From the NCBI GenBank assembly GCA_007134625.1, contig SLKL01000216.1, forward strand, positions 1 to 7,489: 7,489 nt of DNA, in the 5' to 3' direction. Below are positions 1 through 7,225 of the stretch, one piece after another. Origin of the DNA: Saprospiraceae bacterium. Lineage in GTDB: Bacteria > Bacteroidota > Bacteroidia > Chitinophagales > Saprospiraceae. The notes beneath the pieces are model-generated. The model searched no databases and was not told where the DNA came from. It worked only from the letters and a program-made list of their open reading frames with translations. A program made the position numbers and the translations under genes. Numbering within the stretch: the stretch's first letter is position 1; each line of letters starts with the position of its first letter.

Positions 1-303
1 CAGCAGGTAGAAGATGTTGTAAGAGATCGAATTGAACGGGAAACGGACAGGGTCCGGGACAGGGTTGAGGACGAAGTAAGAGATCGTAGGGATCAAGCTG
101 ATTCTATCATACAGGCACAGGCTGACTCTTTAAGGGAAGTTGCCAGGCAGAAGGAAGAAGAATTACGAGAAAAAGCCAAAAAAGAGGCCGAAGCAAGATT
201 AAAAGATTTACTTAAGGATACAACAATTACTGACCCAGTTGATGATATTAAAGATAGGGTCAGACGTTTTAATCCATTTAGACGAAATAATGACGATGGT
301 TAA
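1..303 (+). CDS. 3' end of a gene for a protein with a highly charged helical C-terminus (5' end outside window)
   Basis: Frame 1 is open from the first base to the TAA at 301-303, giving the last 100 residues of a larger protein. Almost all of it is Arg/Asp/Glu/Lys-rich and should form a long charged helix or coiled coil. The motif RDR recurs at residues 8-10, 19-21 and 27-29 of the visible part. An AxAxxE/K-rich stretch follows (about 36-70), then a short tail rich in Asn, Arg and Asp. No catalytic motif or membrane segment is visible. In Bacteroidota, large AsmA-like envelope proteins can end in this kind of charged helix, and the ending KDLLKD would fit, but that identification is only a guess from composition. 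The 11-nt sequence gtaagagatcg occurs twice (19-29 and 76-86), reflecting the internal peptide repeat. A terminator follows directly, so this gene ends a transcription unit. Confidence 0.75.
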   Translation, partial: QQVEDVVRDRIERETDRVRDRVEDEVRDRRDQADSIIQAQADSLREVARQKEEELREKAKKEAEARLKDLLKDTTITDPVDDIKDRVRRFNPFRRNNDDG

Positions 304-325
304 AGTTTGGTGATGGAGGTGTAGG

Positions 326-367
326 GGTACAAATTTATTAATGGAATAAATTAATTTACCTTTTTTT
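326..367 (+). terminator. Probable Rho-independent terminator of the upstream gene
   Basis: The inverted repeat AATTTATT (332-339) and AATAAATT (345-352) has a 5-nt loop. It is enclosed by GGTA (326-329) and TACC (357-360) and followed at once by seven T residues (361-367). The stem is AT-rich with a small asymmetric internal loop, so it is weaker than a classic GC stem. The position, 23 nt after the stop codon and directly before the T-run, supports a terminator. It separates the partial gene from the prc promoter. Confidence 0.6.
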
Positions 368-394
368 AAATATGTTTTCCCTAAATTCCGTTAC

Positions 395-426
395 TTTGCT
401 GAAACTCTAGATTAGAATTAATTTTG
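395..426 (+). promoter_or_regulatory. Bacteroidota-type promoter upstream of prc
   Basis: A -33 element TTTG (395-398) is followed after 20 nt by a -7 element TAATTTTG (419-426), an exact match to the TAnnTTTG consensus recognised by the Bacteroidota primary sigma factor. Transcription would start near 431-434, giving a leader of about 50 nt before the ATG at 482. It lies just after the preceding terminator, as expected for the start of a new unit. Confidence 0.65.
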
Positions 427-481
427 AACCTGCCTGACATTTGTAGTGTTCTACAAGTCAATATCAGAGAAAACTAAATAA

Positions 482-2596
482 ATGAATTTAAGAAATATAT
501 ATCTATCTGTTGCAGTGGTTGGACTATCACTCTTTTTTCTGAGTAGTCAAATATTCAGCGGGATTGGTAGTTCTGCAACTAAGGAAGAAGTTTTACTAAG
601 ATCAATTGTGACGCATATTGACCGTCTTCATTTTGAACCCAGGGAATTCAATGAAGACTTCTCCTCATTGGTTTTCAATGAATTCTTAAGCGGGCTTGAC
701 GGAAATAAGCGCTTCTTTACTCAAAGCGAAATTGACCAATTAAGAAGTTTTGAAAACAGGATACACTTAGAGATCAGAAATACGACTTTTGAATTTTTTG
801 ATTTGGCTGATGAGTTAATGTCAAAATCTGCAAAAAGAGCCCATAGTATTTTTGAAGAAGTAATTCAAATGGATTTTGATCTCGATGCAGAGGGTTACTT
901 TGAATTAGATGGGGATAAGATTGATTTCGTAGCGAATGAGGATGAGCTAAAAGAAAGATGGCAACGATATGTGCACTTTCAGATCGTTGATGATGTAGTT
1001 AGACAGATTAATAGATTAGAAGAAGACGAAGATTACGACATTGATGAATTGGTTGAAGAAGCCAGAGAAAATGTAGAGGATCGCATCAGTACCTGGCTAA
1101 ATAGGATTAAAGGTATGGAAAGGGAGGATAGATTCAACATCTACCTGAATACCATTTCTAATTTACAAGATCCCCATACCGGTTACTTCAAACCTAAGGA
1201 TAAGCAGGATTTTGACATGAGAATGTCTAATCAACTTGAGGGTATAGGTGCAAGACTTACTACTGAAGGCGAACACGTAAAGATTGTAAGTATAGTTCCC
1301 GGGGGGCCTGCCTGGAAACAAGGGGAATTGGAACCCAATGACCTGATTCTAAAAGTAGCGCAGGAAGATGAAGAGCCTGTTGATATTAGTGGCTGGAGTC
1401 TTGACGATGTAGTATCTATTATCCGTGGTCCTAAAGGTAGTAAAGTCACGCTAACTGTCAGGAAAATTGATAATAAGGTAGTTGACATTGAAATCATAAG
1501 GGATGTAGTTGTTTTTGAAGAAGGTTTTGCAAGGTCTGTCATCCTTCAAAAAGAAGGGCAGGACACGAGGATAGGTTATTTAAATCTGCCTAGTTTTTAC
1601 TTTAATATCGGAAATGCTTCAGAAGGGAGAAACAGTAAAGATGATGTCAGAGCAGAATTACAAAAACTCAACGAGGAGAATATTGATGGGTTGATATTTG
1701 ATCTTAGAAATAATGGCGGTGGTTCATTGAACGATGTAGTTGATATGTCCGGATTTTTTATAGAAGAGGGTCCCGTAGTTCAGGTTAAGGCAAGAGCAAG
1801 TGAGCCACAGGTGTTGTCCAACAGAGAAAATGAAGTTGTTTATTCGGGACCTTTGGTGATTATGGTAAATTCTTTTAGTGCTTCAGCCTCTGAAATATTA
1901 GCTGCTGCTCTGCAAGATTACGGAAGGGCCATTATTGTAGGCGGTAATTCTACTTTTGGTAAAGGAACAGTTCAAAGGTTTTACAACCTGGATCGTATGG
2001 TTAGGGGACATAATGATTTAAAACCTTTAGGGGAGTTGAAAGTGACTACGCAGAAATTTTATAGAATTGATGGTGGCTCTACCCAATTGAAGGGCGTTCA
2101 GCCGGATATTGTCATTCCAGATAACTTCCATTTTGTTACTGTTGGTGAAAATGACTATGATTTTGCAATGGAATGGTCAGAAATAGCGGCCGTAGATTTT
2201 AGTCAAAATGTTTGGGAAGTGGATGATAAGCTAATTCATTGGTTGCGCAAAAGATCAGAAGAGAGGATATCTGAAGATGAATTGTTCACTAAAGTTTTAG
2301 CCAATGCTGACAGACTAAAAAGAATGAGGAATCACTCTCTTCGTCCGTTGAGTATTGAGGCTTACCGCGAATTTTTAAGAGAGCGTGAAGAAGAAGCTGA
2401 TCAATTCAGAGACATGTTTGATCCCATTGAAAGTATCCATATCTCCAATATTGAAGCTGATCTTGAATTCATTCATTCAGACAGTAGTCGAATAGCAAGA
2501 AATGAATCTTTCTTTGAAAATATTCAAAAAGATGCTTACATTTTTGAAACCATTCAAATTATGAATGATTTACTCAATGGTTCAGAAGTAAAATAG
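482..2596 (+). CDS. prc: Carboxy-terminal processing (tail-specific) protease, S41A family
   Basis: This 704-residue protein matches the Prc/Tsp architecture, slightly longer than E. coli Prc (about 680). It is a periplasmic serine protease that cleaves proteins from the C-terminus and acts in envelope protein turnover. A hydrophobic N-terminal segment (about 7-24) is a signal peptide or membrane anchor. The Prc N-terminal helical domain follows (about 35-225), ending in the conserved DPHTGYF (230-236). Next come a PDZ domain (about 252-330) with GIGA and the RGPKGSKV motif, the S41 catalytic domain (about 355-545), and the Prc C-terminal region (about 550-695). By alignment from memory to E. 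coli Tsp, the catalytic Ser is the middle one of SASAS (S468), and the Lys of TFGKGTVQ is K494. The Ser-Lys spacing is one residue longer than in E. coli, where the loop is GEPTFGK instead of GGNSTFGK. The start is the first ATG after a consensus promoter and gives a good signal sequence. It is probably co-transcribed with the ABC-F gene 28 nt downstream. Confidence 0.95.
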   Translation: MNLRNIYLSVAVVGLSLFFLSSQIFSGIGSSATKEEVLLRSIVTHIDRLHFEPREFNEDFSSLVFNEFLSGLDGNKRFFTQSEIDQLRSFENRIHLEIRNTTFEFFDLADELMSKSAKRAHSIFEEVIQMDFDLDAEGYFELDGDKIDFVANEDELKERWQRYVHFQIVDDVVRQINRLEEDEDYDIDELVEEARENVEDRISTWLNRIKGMEREDRFNIYLNTISNLQDPHTGYFKPKDKQDFDMRMSNQLEGIGARLTTEGEHVKIVSIVPGGPAWKQGELEPNDLILKVAQEDEEPVDISGWSLDDVVSIIRGPKGSKVTLTVRKIDNKVVDIEIIRDVVVFEEGFARSVILQKEGQDTRIGYLNLPSFYFNIGNASEGRNSKDDVRAELQKLNEENIDGLIFDLRNNGGGSLNDVVDMSGFFIEEGPVVQVKARASEPQVLSNRENEVVYSGPLVIMVNSFSASASEILAAALQDYGRAIIVGGNSTFGKGTVQRFYNLDRMVRGHNDLKPLGELKVTTQKFYRIDGGSTQLKGVQPDIVIPDNFHFVTVGENDYDFAMEWSEIAAVDFSQNVWEVDDKLIHWLRKRSEERISEDELFTKVLANADRLKRMRNHSLRPLSIEAYREFLREREEEADQFRDMFDPIESIHISNIEADLEFIHSDSSRIARNESFFENIQKDAYIFETIQIMNDLLNGSEVK

Positions 2597-2624
2597 CAGA
2601 TCACCACAGTAAAATACTTGCAAA

Positions 2625-4496
2625 TTGAATTATCTGACTTTTGAGAACATTTCTCGTTCCTATGGCGATAGGGTTTTGTTTTCAGATATTACGCTCCACA
2701 TCAATAAAGGTGAAAAGGTTGCTCTCGTAGCTGAGAACGGCACTGGAAAATCCTCCCTTTTGCGTATTATTACTAACGAAGAAGCCCCGGAGGGAGATAA
2801 AGCTAAAGTTTTTATTCATCCCTCAATTAGGGTGGGTTACTTGAGACAGGAACCAATTCTAAATCCGGACTTAAGCATCAGTGAATCCATCTATGCCAGT
2901 GATAATAAAGCTTTAAATGCTCTGAGGAACTATGAGCAGGTGATGTTGACCAGGCCCGATGATACTGCATCTATTCAAAAAGCGCTGGATGATGTAGAAC
3001 TAAACAAGGGATGGGATAAGGAGGCAGAGATGTACGAGGTGCTAAGCAAATTAAAACTTGATAATCCTGAATTAAAGACCAGCCAGCTTTCAGGAGGTCA
3101 GAAAAAACGCCTTGCTCTTGCAAAAATACTTCTTGACGAGCCCGATTTATTGATACTTGATGAGCCTACCAACCATCTTGATCTGGAAATGATAGAATGG
3201 TTAGAGGAATTTCTCAGCAGACCACAACTCACTTTGTTTTTAATTACCCACGACAGGTATTTCCTGGAAAGAGTATGTAAAGTCATCGTTGAATTAAGTA
3301 ATGGAAAACTCTACAAATATCAGGGAAATTACAGTGAGTATCTCGATAAAAAGCTAGTCAGAGAAACCAATGAGGCCATCAGTTTTGAAAAGGGGAAAAA
3401 GCTGTTGAAAACTGAACTGGAGTGGGTGAGGCGTCAACCTAAGGCAAGGGGAACTAAGTCTAAGTCAAGAGTACAAAAGTTTCATAGTTTAAGGTCAGAA
3501 CTCTCCGGTCATAAGGAAAAAGAGGAGATGAGTATCCCCATCAAACCGGAGCGCTTAGGGTCAAAAATCATTGAACTGCGATACATATGCAAAGCTTTCG
3601 ATGAATTGATTCTGTTCAAAGACTTTCATTATAAATTTCAGAAAAAAGACAGAGTTGGTATCGTCGGACCGAATGGCTCCGGGAAATCAACTTTATTGGA
3701 TACCATTGCGGGTATTCTTCCCCCGGATGAGGGAACAGTTGTCCATGGTGAAACTTTAAAAATCGGGTATTTTAAGCAATCCGGATTAAAATTACCTGAT
3801 GATAAAAGAGTTTTGGACTTTATCAGAGATATTGCAGAGTATATTCCATTGGAAAAAGGCAGGAAAATGTCTGCATCTCAACTACTGGAACAATTTTTAT
3901 TCCCGCCAGCCCAACAGCAGCTTTTTATTTCCAGATTGAGTGGTGGTGAGAAACGTCGCTTGTATTTACTTTCCATATTAATTCAGAATCCGAATTTTCT
4001 GATACTCGATGAGCCTACTAACGATCTGGACATCGTTACCCTAAACGTACTTGAGGATTATTTACTTGATTTTCCGGGTTGTTTGTTGATTGTATCCCAT
4101 GATCGCTTTTTTATGGATAAGATAATCGATCACCTTTTTGTCTTTGAGGGAGATGGAAAGCTGATTGATTTTCCCGGAAGTTATACTGATTACAGAAACT
4201 GGCAGGATGAACAACTTCAGGCTGATCGCGATAAGTCTCAGATAGAGCAGAAAACCGCTAAATCTGCCTCATCAGCTCCTAAGGTTTCACAAAGTGAAGA
4301 CAGAGAAAAGAAGAAAGAAATCAAACGATTAGAGAAAAAAATTCAGAATCTGGAGACTGAAAAAACCGGAATCCTCGAAAAGTTTGAACAGCAAACTATT
4401 CCGGTAGAAGAAATAGGGGAGTGGTCAGCGAAGCTTGATGATATCAAAAATCAGATTGATTCGCTGGAGGAGCAATGGATGGAATTAGTTGGTTAG
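2625..4496 (+). CDS. uup: ABC-F family ATPase, Uup-like, TTG start
   Basis: The 623-residue protein has two ABC ATPase domains and no membrane segments, the pattern of ABC-F proteins, which act on ribosomes or, for Uup, also in DNA-related processes. Domain 1 has Walker A AENGTGKS (36-43), signature LSGGQ (155-159), Walker B with catalytic E180 in DEPTNHLD, and H-switch H209. Domain 2 has GPNGSGKS (348-355), LSGGE (438-442), E463 in DEPTNDLD, and H492. Both sites look catalytically intact. The interdomain linker (about 240-310), with WVRRQPKARGTKSKSR, is the tRNA-interacting arm typical of Uup/EttA-type proteins. The C-terminal coiled coil (about 535-620) is the Uup-type tail. The TTG start is the only sensible one. 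An in-frame TAA lies at 2610-2612, no ATG occurs between, and the next in-frame Met would delete Walker A. Assignment to Uup rather than another ABC-F subgroup rests on the C-terminal coiled coil and length. It lies 28 nt after prc, likely in one operon. Confidence 0.93.
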   Translation: MNYLTFENISRSYGDRVLFSDITLHINKGEKVALVAENGTGKSSLLRIITNEEAPEGDKAKVFIHPSIRVGYLRQEPILNPDLSISESIYASDNKALNALRNYEQVMLTRPDDTASIQKALDDVELNKGWDKEAEMYEVLSKLKLDNPELKTSQLSGGQKKRLALAKILLDEPDLLILDEPTNHLDLEMIEWLEEFLSRPQLTLFLITHDRYFLERVCKVIVELSNGKLYKYQGNYSEYLDKKLVRETNEAISFEKGKKLLKTELEWVRRQPKARGTKSKSRVQKFHSLRSELSGHKEKEEMSIPIKPERLGSKIIELRYICKAFDELILFKDFHYKFQKKDRVGIVGPNGSGKSTLLDTIAGILPPDEGTVVHGETLKIGYFKQSGLKLPDDKRVLDFIRDIAEYIPLEKGRKMSASQLLEQFLFPPAQQQLFISRLSGGEKRRLYLLSILIQNPNFLILDEPTNDLDIVTLNVLEDYLLDFPGCLLIVSHDRFFMDKIIDHLFVFEGDGKLIDFPGSYTDYRNWQDEQLQADRDKSQIEQKTAKSASSAPKVSQSEDREKKKEIKRLEKKIQNLETEKTGILEKFEQQTIPVEEIGEWSAKLDDIKNQIDSLEEQWMELVG

Positions 4497-4527
4497 AATA
4501 AAAGCTCGTCGTTTCGAACCATACTAA

Positions 4528-4558
4528 TTTTCCTAAGATTACAATTTCAGTACTTTTG
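4528..4558 (+). promoter_or_regulatory. Bacteroidota-type promoter upstream of the porV2-like gene
   Basis: The -7 element TACTTTTG (4551-4558) exactly matches TAnnTTTG. A near-consensus -33 element TTTT (4528-4531) lies 19 nt upstream. Transcription would begin around 4563-4566, leaving a leader of about 40 nt before the ATG at 4606. It separates the prc-uup unit from the porV2-like/Nudix unit. Confidence 0.6.
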
Positions 4559-4560
4559 GT

Positions 4561-4575
4561 ACGTTTTTTGAACGT
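4561..4575. repeat. Short inverted repeat at the predicted transcription start of the porV2-like gene
   Basis: ACGTT (4561-4565) and AACGT (4571-4575) form a 5-bp stem with a TTTTG loop. It overlaps the right arm of a smaller palindrome, GTAC (4550-4553) with GTAC (4559-4562), which brackets most of the -7 element. It could be an operator, a 5' leader hairpin, a weak terminator for uup (T-run 4564-4569), or chance. Confidence 0.3.
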
Positions 4576-4605
4576 CTTTGCAATTAATCATCGATCCCAT
4601 TTTAA

Positions 4606-5703
4606 ATGAAGTACGCAATCCTTTTTTCCTTTTTACTGGTTTATACCACGGCAGATATTTACGGGCAGACTCCGAAATATGTCAATGAATTTCTCAATAT
4701 TGGTGTAGGTGCTCGCTCTCATGGTATGGGTGGAGCGATGGCTGCACACGTTTCAGACAATACTGCTGCGTATTGGAATGCCGGTGGTTTGGCTTTTAAT
4801 CAGGCAGACTTCCAAATAGCAGCAATGCATGCTGAATGGTTTGGTGGGATAGTGAATTACGATTATTTAAGTGTTGGGAAATCCCTAAATTCCAATGGAA
4901 CAAGGAGTTATGGTTCTTTTAGTTTGATTAGATTGGGTGTCGATCAAATTCAAAACACCCTTCGACTTTATGCACCTGATGGTACAATAGACTATAATCG
5001 AATAGAACGATTTTCTGTCAGTGATTACGCGGGATTGTTGTCCTATGCAAGAGTGTTGAATGATGAGCGTTTTGGTGTAGGTGGAAATGTGAAAATAATC
5101 CATCGATCAGCCGGTCAGTTTGCAAATGCATGGGGCTTTGGTCTGGACTTTGGAGCTACATTCAGATCAGATAGTTGGAGTTTCGGTATTATGGCTCGTG
5201 ATATTACTACTACCTATAACAGTTGGTCATTTTCCTTTTCGGAGGAAGAAAAAGCAATTTTAGAACAAACTAATAATCAGGTTCCTGAGAGCTCCACAGA
5301 AATTGCTCTGCCTCAAATTATTCTTGGTGTGAGTTGGTATAGAGACATCAATGAAGATTTTTCTATTCTTCTGGCAACAGACTTTCATTTTACTACCGAT
5401 GGACAAAGAAATACATTGGTTAATAACTCAGCCTTTAGTATGGATCCACGCATCGGATTTGAAGCCGGTTACAAAGACATAGTGTTTTTGCGTGGGGGAG
5501 TTTATAATTTTCAAAAAGTACTTGAAGACATCAATGGAGATACCGATGTATGGAAAGTGCAGCCCAATGCAGGTATAGGATTAAAAATAGGTAGTGTGCG
5601 GATCGACTATGCTTTAGGCAATCTTGGGCAAGTTTCTGAAGTAGAGGTTTCACATCTTTTTTCTTTGGCTTTGGATATTAACCCACGTAATTCAGGTTCT
5701 TAG
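4606..5703 (+). CDS. PorV/PorQ-family outer-membrane beta-barrel protein (PorV2-like)
   Basis: This 365-residue protein starts with a signal peptide, hydrophobic at 4-16, with probable cleavage near YGQ (19-21). The mature part opens with a family hallmark: KYVNEFLNIGVGARSHGMGGA (24-44), then DNTAAYWNAGGLA (51-63), a variant of the usual WNPAGL with Pro replaced by Ala. The rest is alternating strands rich in Gly, Ser and aromatic residues, ending in a beta strand (HLFSLALDI). PorV is the outer-membrane shuttle/plug protein of the type IX secretion system; PorQ and PorV2 are relatives, and PorV2 is a putative sorting component. Size and motif place this in the family. The exact subgroup is inferred, and PorV proper seems less likely because no other T9SS genes are next to it. 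It has its own consensus promoter. No Shine-Dalgarno is seen, which is normal for Bacteroidota. Confidence 0.8.
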   Translation: MKYAILFSFLLVYTTADIYGQTPKYVNEFLNIGVGARSHGMGGAMAAHVSDNTAAYWNAGGLAFNQADFQIAAMHAEWFGGIVNYDYLSVGKSLNSNGTRSYGSFSLIRLGVDQIQNTLRLYAPDGTIDYNRIERFSVSDYAGLLSYARVLNDERFGVGGNVKIIHRSAGQFANAWGFGLDFGATFRSDSWSFGIMARDITTTYNSWSFSFSEEEKAILEQTNNQVPESSTEIALPQIILGVSWYRDINEDFSILLATDFHFTTDGQRNTLVNNSAFSMDPRIGFEAGYKDIVFLRGGVYNFQKVLEDINGDTDVWKVQPNAGIGLKIGSVRIDYALGNLGQVSEVEVSHLFSLALDINPRNSGS

Positions 5704-5751
5704 TAAACCTTTCCTAAGTCCGGCTTATTTACTTTATGCAATTCTTGAAAA

Positions 5752-6381
5752 ATGGATTTCAATAATCTTCCTGTTCGTATTACAGAGGCATTAAGTGGGG
5801 ATTTACCAGGTTTTGATGCCCACAAAATAATGGGAGTATCGGGTCATTATAGAAGACAAGAGCCACCTGAAGATTGCAGTCAGGCAGGAGTCTTGGCTCT
5901 ATTCTATCAAGAAAAAGGTGTTTGGAAGTTGATTTTCATCAGGAGAAGTAGCCGCTACCATGATGACCGGCATAAAGGTCAGATTGGTTTTCCGGGTGGC
6001 AAATATGAAGATCATGATGATAATCTGATGGAAACCGCACTGAGGGAAGCCAATGAGGAAATAGGTGTTAATCCCAATCAAATTGAAGTTCTTGGAAAGT
6101 TATCAAAACTCTATATTCCTGTCAGTAATTTTCTTGTTCATCCTTATGTAGGCGTGTTTGATGGCATCCCAGATTTTAGACTACAAACAGCTGAAATAGA
6201 TGTTGTGCTTACTCCTGAGTTCCATATTTTTTTTGAAGAAAAAATTAAGAAAACCACGGACATCCCCATAGCTAAAGGAATTCAACTGAAAAATATACCT
6301 TATTATGATTTGAATGGTCAGGTTTTGTGGGGTGCTACTGCAATGATTTTAACTGAATTGTTGTTGGTTTTGGACAACTGA
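5752..6381 (+). CDS. Nudix hydrolase, CoA-pyrophosphatase type
   Basis: This 209-residue cytoplasmic protein carries the two signatures of CoA-cleaving Nudix enzymes. The first is the UPF0035-like block IRRSSRYHDDRHKGQIGFPGG (63-83). It runs straight into a Nudix box, GGKYEDHDDNLMETALREA followed by NEEIGV (82-106). The likely metal-binding residues are E99, E102 and E103 of REANEE. The Nudix box is one residue longer than the textbook Gx5Ex7REUXEEXGU and has Asp at the first acidic position, as I recall for E. coli NudL. Known members split CoA or acyl-CoA into 3',5'-ADP and (acyl-)phosphopantetheine with Mg or Mn. Substrate here is inferred from the motif only; another nucleoside-diphosphate substrate is possible. 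It starts 48 nt after the porV2-like gene with no promoter seen between, so it probably shares that transcript. It ends 19 nt before the end of the convergent LysE-family gene. Confidence 0.88.
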   Translation: MDFNNLPVRITEALSGDLPGFDAHKIMGVSGHYRRQEPPEDCSQAGVLALFYQEKGVWKLIFIRRSSRYHDDRHKGQIGFPGGKYEDHDDNLMETALREANEEIGVNPNQIEVLGKLSKLYIPVSNFLVHPYVGVFDGIPDFRLQTAEIDVVLTPEFHIFFEEKIKKTTDIPIAKGIQLKNIPYYDLNGQVLWGATAMILTELLLVLDN

Positions 6382-6400
6382 ATTTAATACATATAAGTCT

Positions 6401-7042
6401 TCAAAATATTACCTGATATAAAACTCTCAATAAAAGAGTTACCCCAAACCCTCCTAAAATCAGGCCGGCTATCCTACGCACAAGAAGTAAAACCTTGTTG
6501 GTAAGGTAAGCACTAATTCTTTTCGCAAGAGCTACTTTTATCACATCTGTTATAATTATGGTACCCATAAGACCACCAAAAAATGGCATGGCGTCGCTTA
6601 GATCAAGTTGAAGACTTTCAGAGATGACTGAAGTTACTCCTACCCAAAATAAAAAGGTCCCGGGATTAAATGTATTCATAAAAAAGCCCAGAGACCAATA
6701 TCCGAGATAGGTAGTACCACTTTGGGGCTTTCTTATTTCACCTTTTTGTGCGGGTACTCTCCCATAGAAAAATAAAATCAGACCAAATACTAAGAGAATG
6801 CCACCTCCTATCAAACCTATAAAAACCTCAAAATTTTCTGCATCAGATAAACCTAATAAGAATGAAATGGCATAGCTGATAACAAAAATGTATAAAAAAT
6901 CACTTGTCCAAAACCCTGATGCTACTGTTACCCCAGCCCGAAATCCTCTCTCTATGCCCGTTTGGACAAGCGTAATGAAAATAGGCCCAGTCATAATAGA
7001 AAGGGTAAGTCCTAATAAGATTCCGGTAAAAATCAAATCCAT
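6401..7042 (-). CDS. LysE/RhtB-family amino-acid exporter
   Basis: The 213-residue inner-membrane protein is typical in length for LysE/RhtB exporters, which move amino acids or related small molecules out of the cell by proton antiport. About six hydrophobic segments are visible, near 3-26, 38-63, 71-94, 111-135, 148-172 and 183-212. Family landmarks are the early GP at 19-20 in the first segment, the QTGIERGFRAGVTVASGFWTSD stretch (27-48), and NPG at 126-128. A basic hydrophilic loop (95-109, with RKPQ) lies between segments 3 and 4. The substrate cannot be told from sequence. The ATG at 7042-7040 is preceded by AGGAG (7050-7046), a Shine-Dalgarno match unusual for this phylum, only 3 nt from the start. 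The gene is convergent with the Nudix gene, with a 19-nt spacer that contains no clear terminator. Confidence 0.88.
   Translation of the reverse strand: MDLIFTGILLGLTLSIMTGPIFITLVQTGIERGFRAGVTVASGFWTSDFLYIFVISYAISFLLGLSDAENFEVFIGLIGGGILLVFGLILFFYGRVPAQKGEIRKPQSGTTYLGYWSLGFFMNTFNPGTFLFWVGVTSVISESLQLDLSDAMPFFGGLMGTIIITDVIKVALAKRISAYLTNKVLLLVRRIAGLILGGFGVTLLLRVLYQVIF
6422..6440 (-). repeat. Inverted repeat inside the 3' end of the LysE-family gene, possible weak terminator
   Basis: AACTCT (6422-6427) and AGAGTT (6435-6440) form a perfect 6-bp stem with a 7-nt loop, lying about 20 nt before the stop codon. Read on the - strand the right arm is followed by TTTAT, a short and poor T-run. It may slow or end transcription between the convergent genes, but the coding context also explains it. 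Confidence 0.25.
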
Positions 7043-7045
7043 ATT

Positions 7046-7050
7046 CTCCT
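7046..7050 (-). promoter_or_regulatory. Shine-Dalgarno-like site AGGAG for the LysE-family gene
   Basis: AGGAG lies 3 nt before the ATG, read on the - strand. None of the other genes in this window has a comparable site, so it is notable and helps fix the start. Its spacing is shorter than the usual 5-9 nt. Confidence 0.5.
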
Positions 7051-7141
7051 AAACAAGATTCATCAACTTTTTGTCAGCTACAGTTCGGAGCATAAAGATA
7101 TAAATTAAGACCTTTAAAAAAAATCTGTTGTCCAAATTCAT
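7049..7141 (-). CDS. Possible 30-residue leader ORF before the LysE-family gene
   Basis: Read on the - strand, an ATG at 7141-7139 opens a 30-codon frame ending in TAG at 7051-7049. The TAG overlaps the AGGAG ribosome-binding site of the downstream exporter gene. The peptide has a hydrophobic middle (FFLKVLIYIFML) between charged residues, as a small membrane peptide or leader might. There is no ribosome-binding site before its ATG and no homology I recognise. A possible promoter at 7092-7122 would start the transcript inside it and bypass it. It could easily be chance in AT-rich DNA. Confidence 0.2.
   Translation of the reverse strand: MNLDNRFFLKVLIYIFMLRTVADKKLMNLV
7092..7122 (-). promoter_or_regulatory. 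Weak candidate promoter for the LysE-family gene
   Basis: On the - strand, TATCTTTA (7099-7092) matches TAnnTTTG at five of six fixed positions. A run of T (ending at 7116) supplies TTTT at 7122-7119, 19 nt upstream, as an imperfect -33 element. The leader would be about 45 nt. No exact consensus was found in the upstream DNA. Confidence 0.25.
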
Positions 7142-7225
7142 TGCTTTAGTTTACTTGTCGATTACTATTTATTTATTTTTGGTCAAATTGACTAGATTGT
7201 AGGTAAACCACAGCCTTGATATTAT

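Noticed and set aside
1231..1542. 103-codon open frame on the - strand
   Set aside because: It lies wholly inside the PDZ/S41 part of prc, is low-complexity Ser/Thr/Leu-rich, and has no start signal or family motif.
3098..3286. 62-codon open frame on the - strand
   Set aside because: It is antisense to the conserved signature and Walker B region of the ABC-F gene, an expected shadow.
4885..5103. 72-codon open frame on the - strand
   Set aside because: It is antisense inside the porV2-like gene with no support.
5704..5751. Separate promoter for the Nudix gene
   Set aside because: No TAnnTTTG match with a -33 element is present in the 48-nt gap, so read-through from the upstream gene is simpler.
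5899..6081. 60-codon open frame on the - strand
   Set aside because: It is antisense to the Nudix box, and the + strand gene explains the region.
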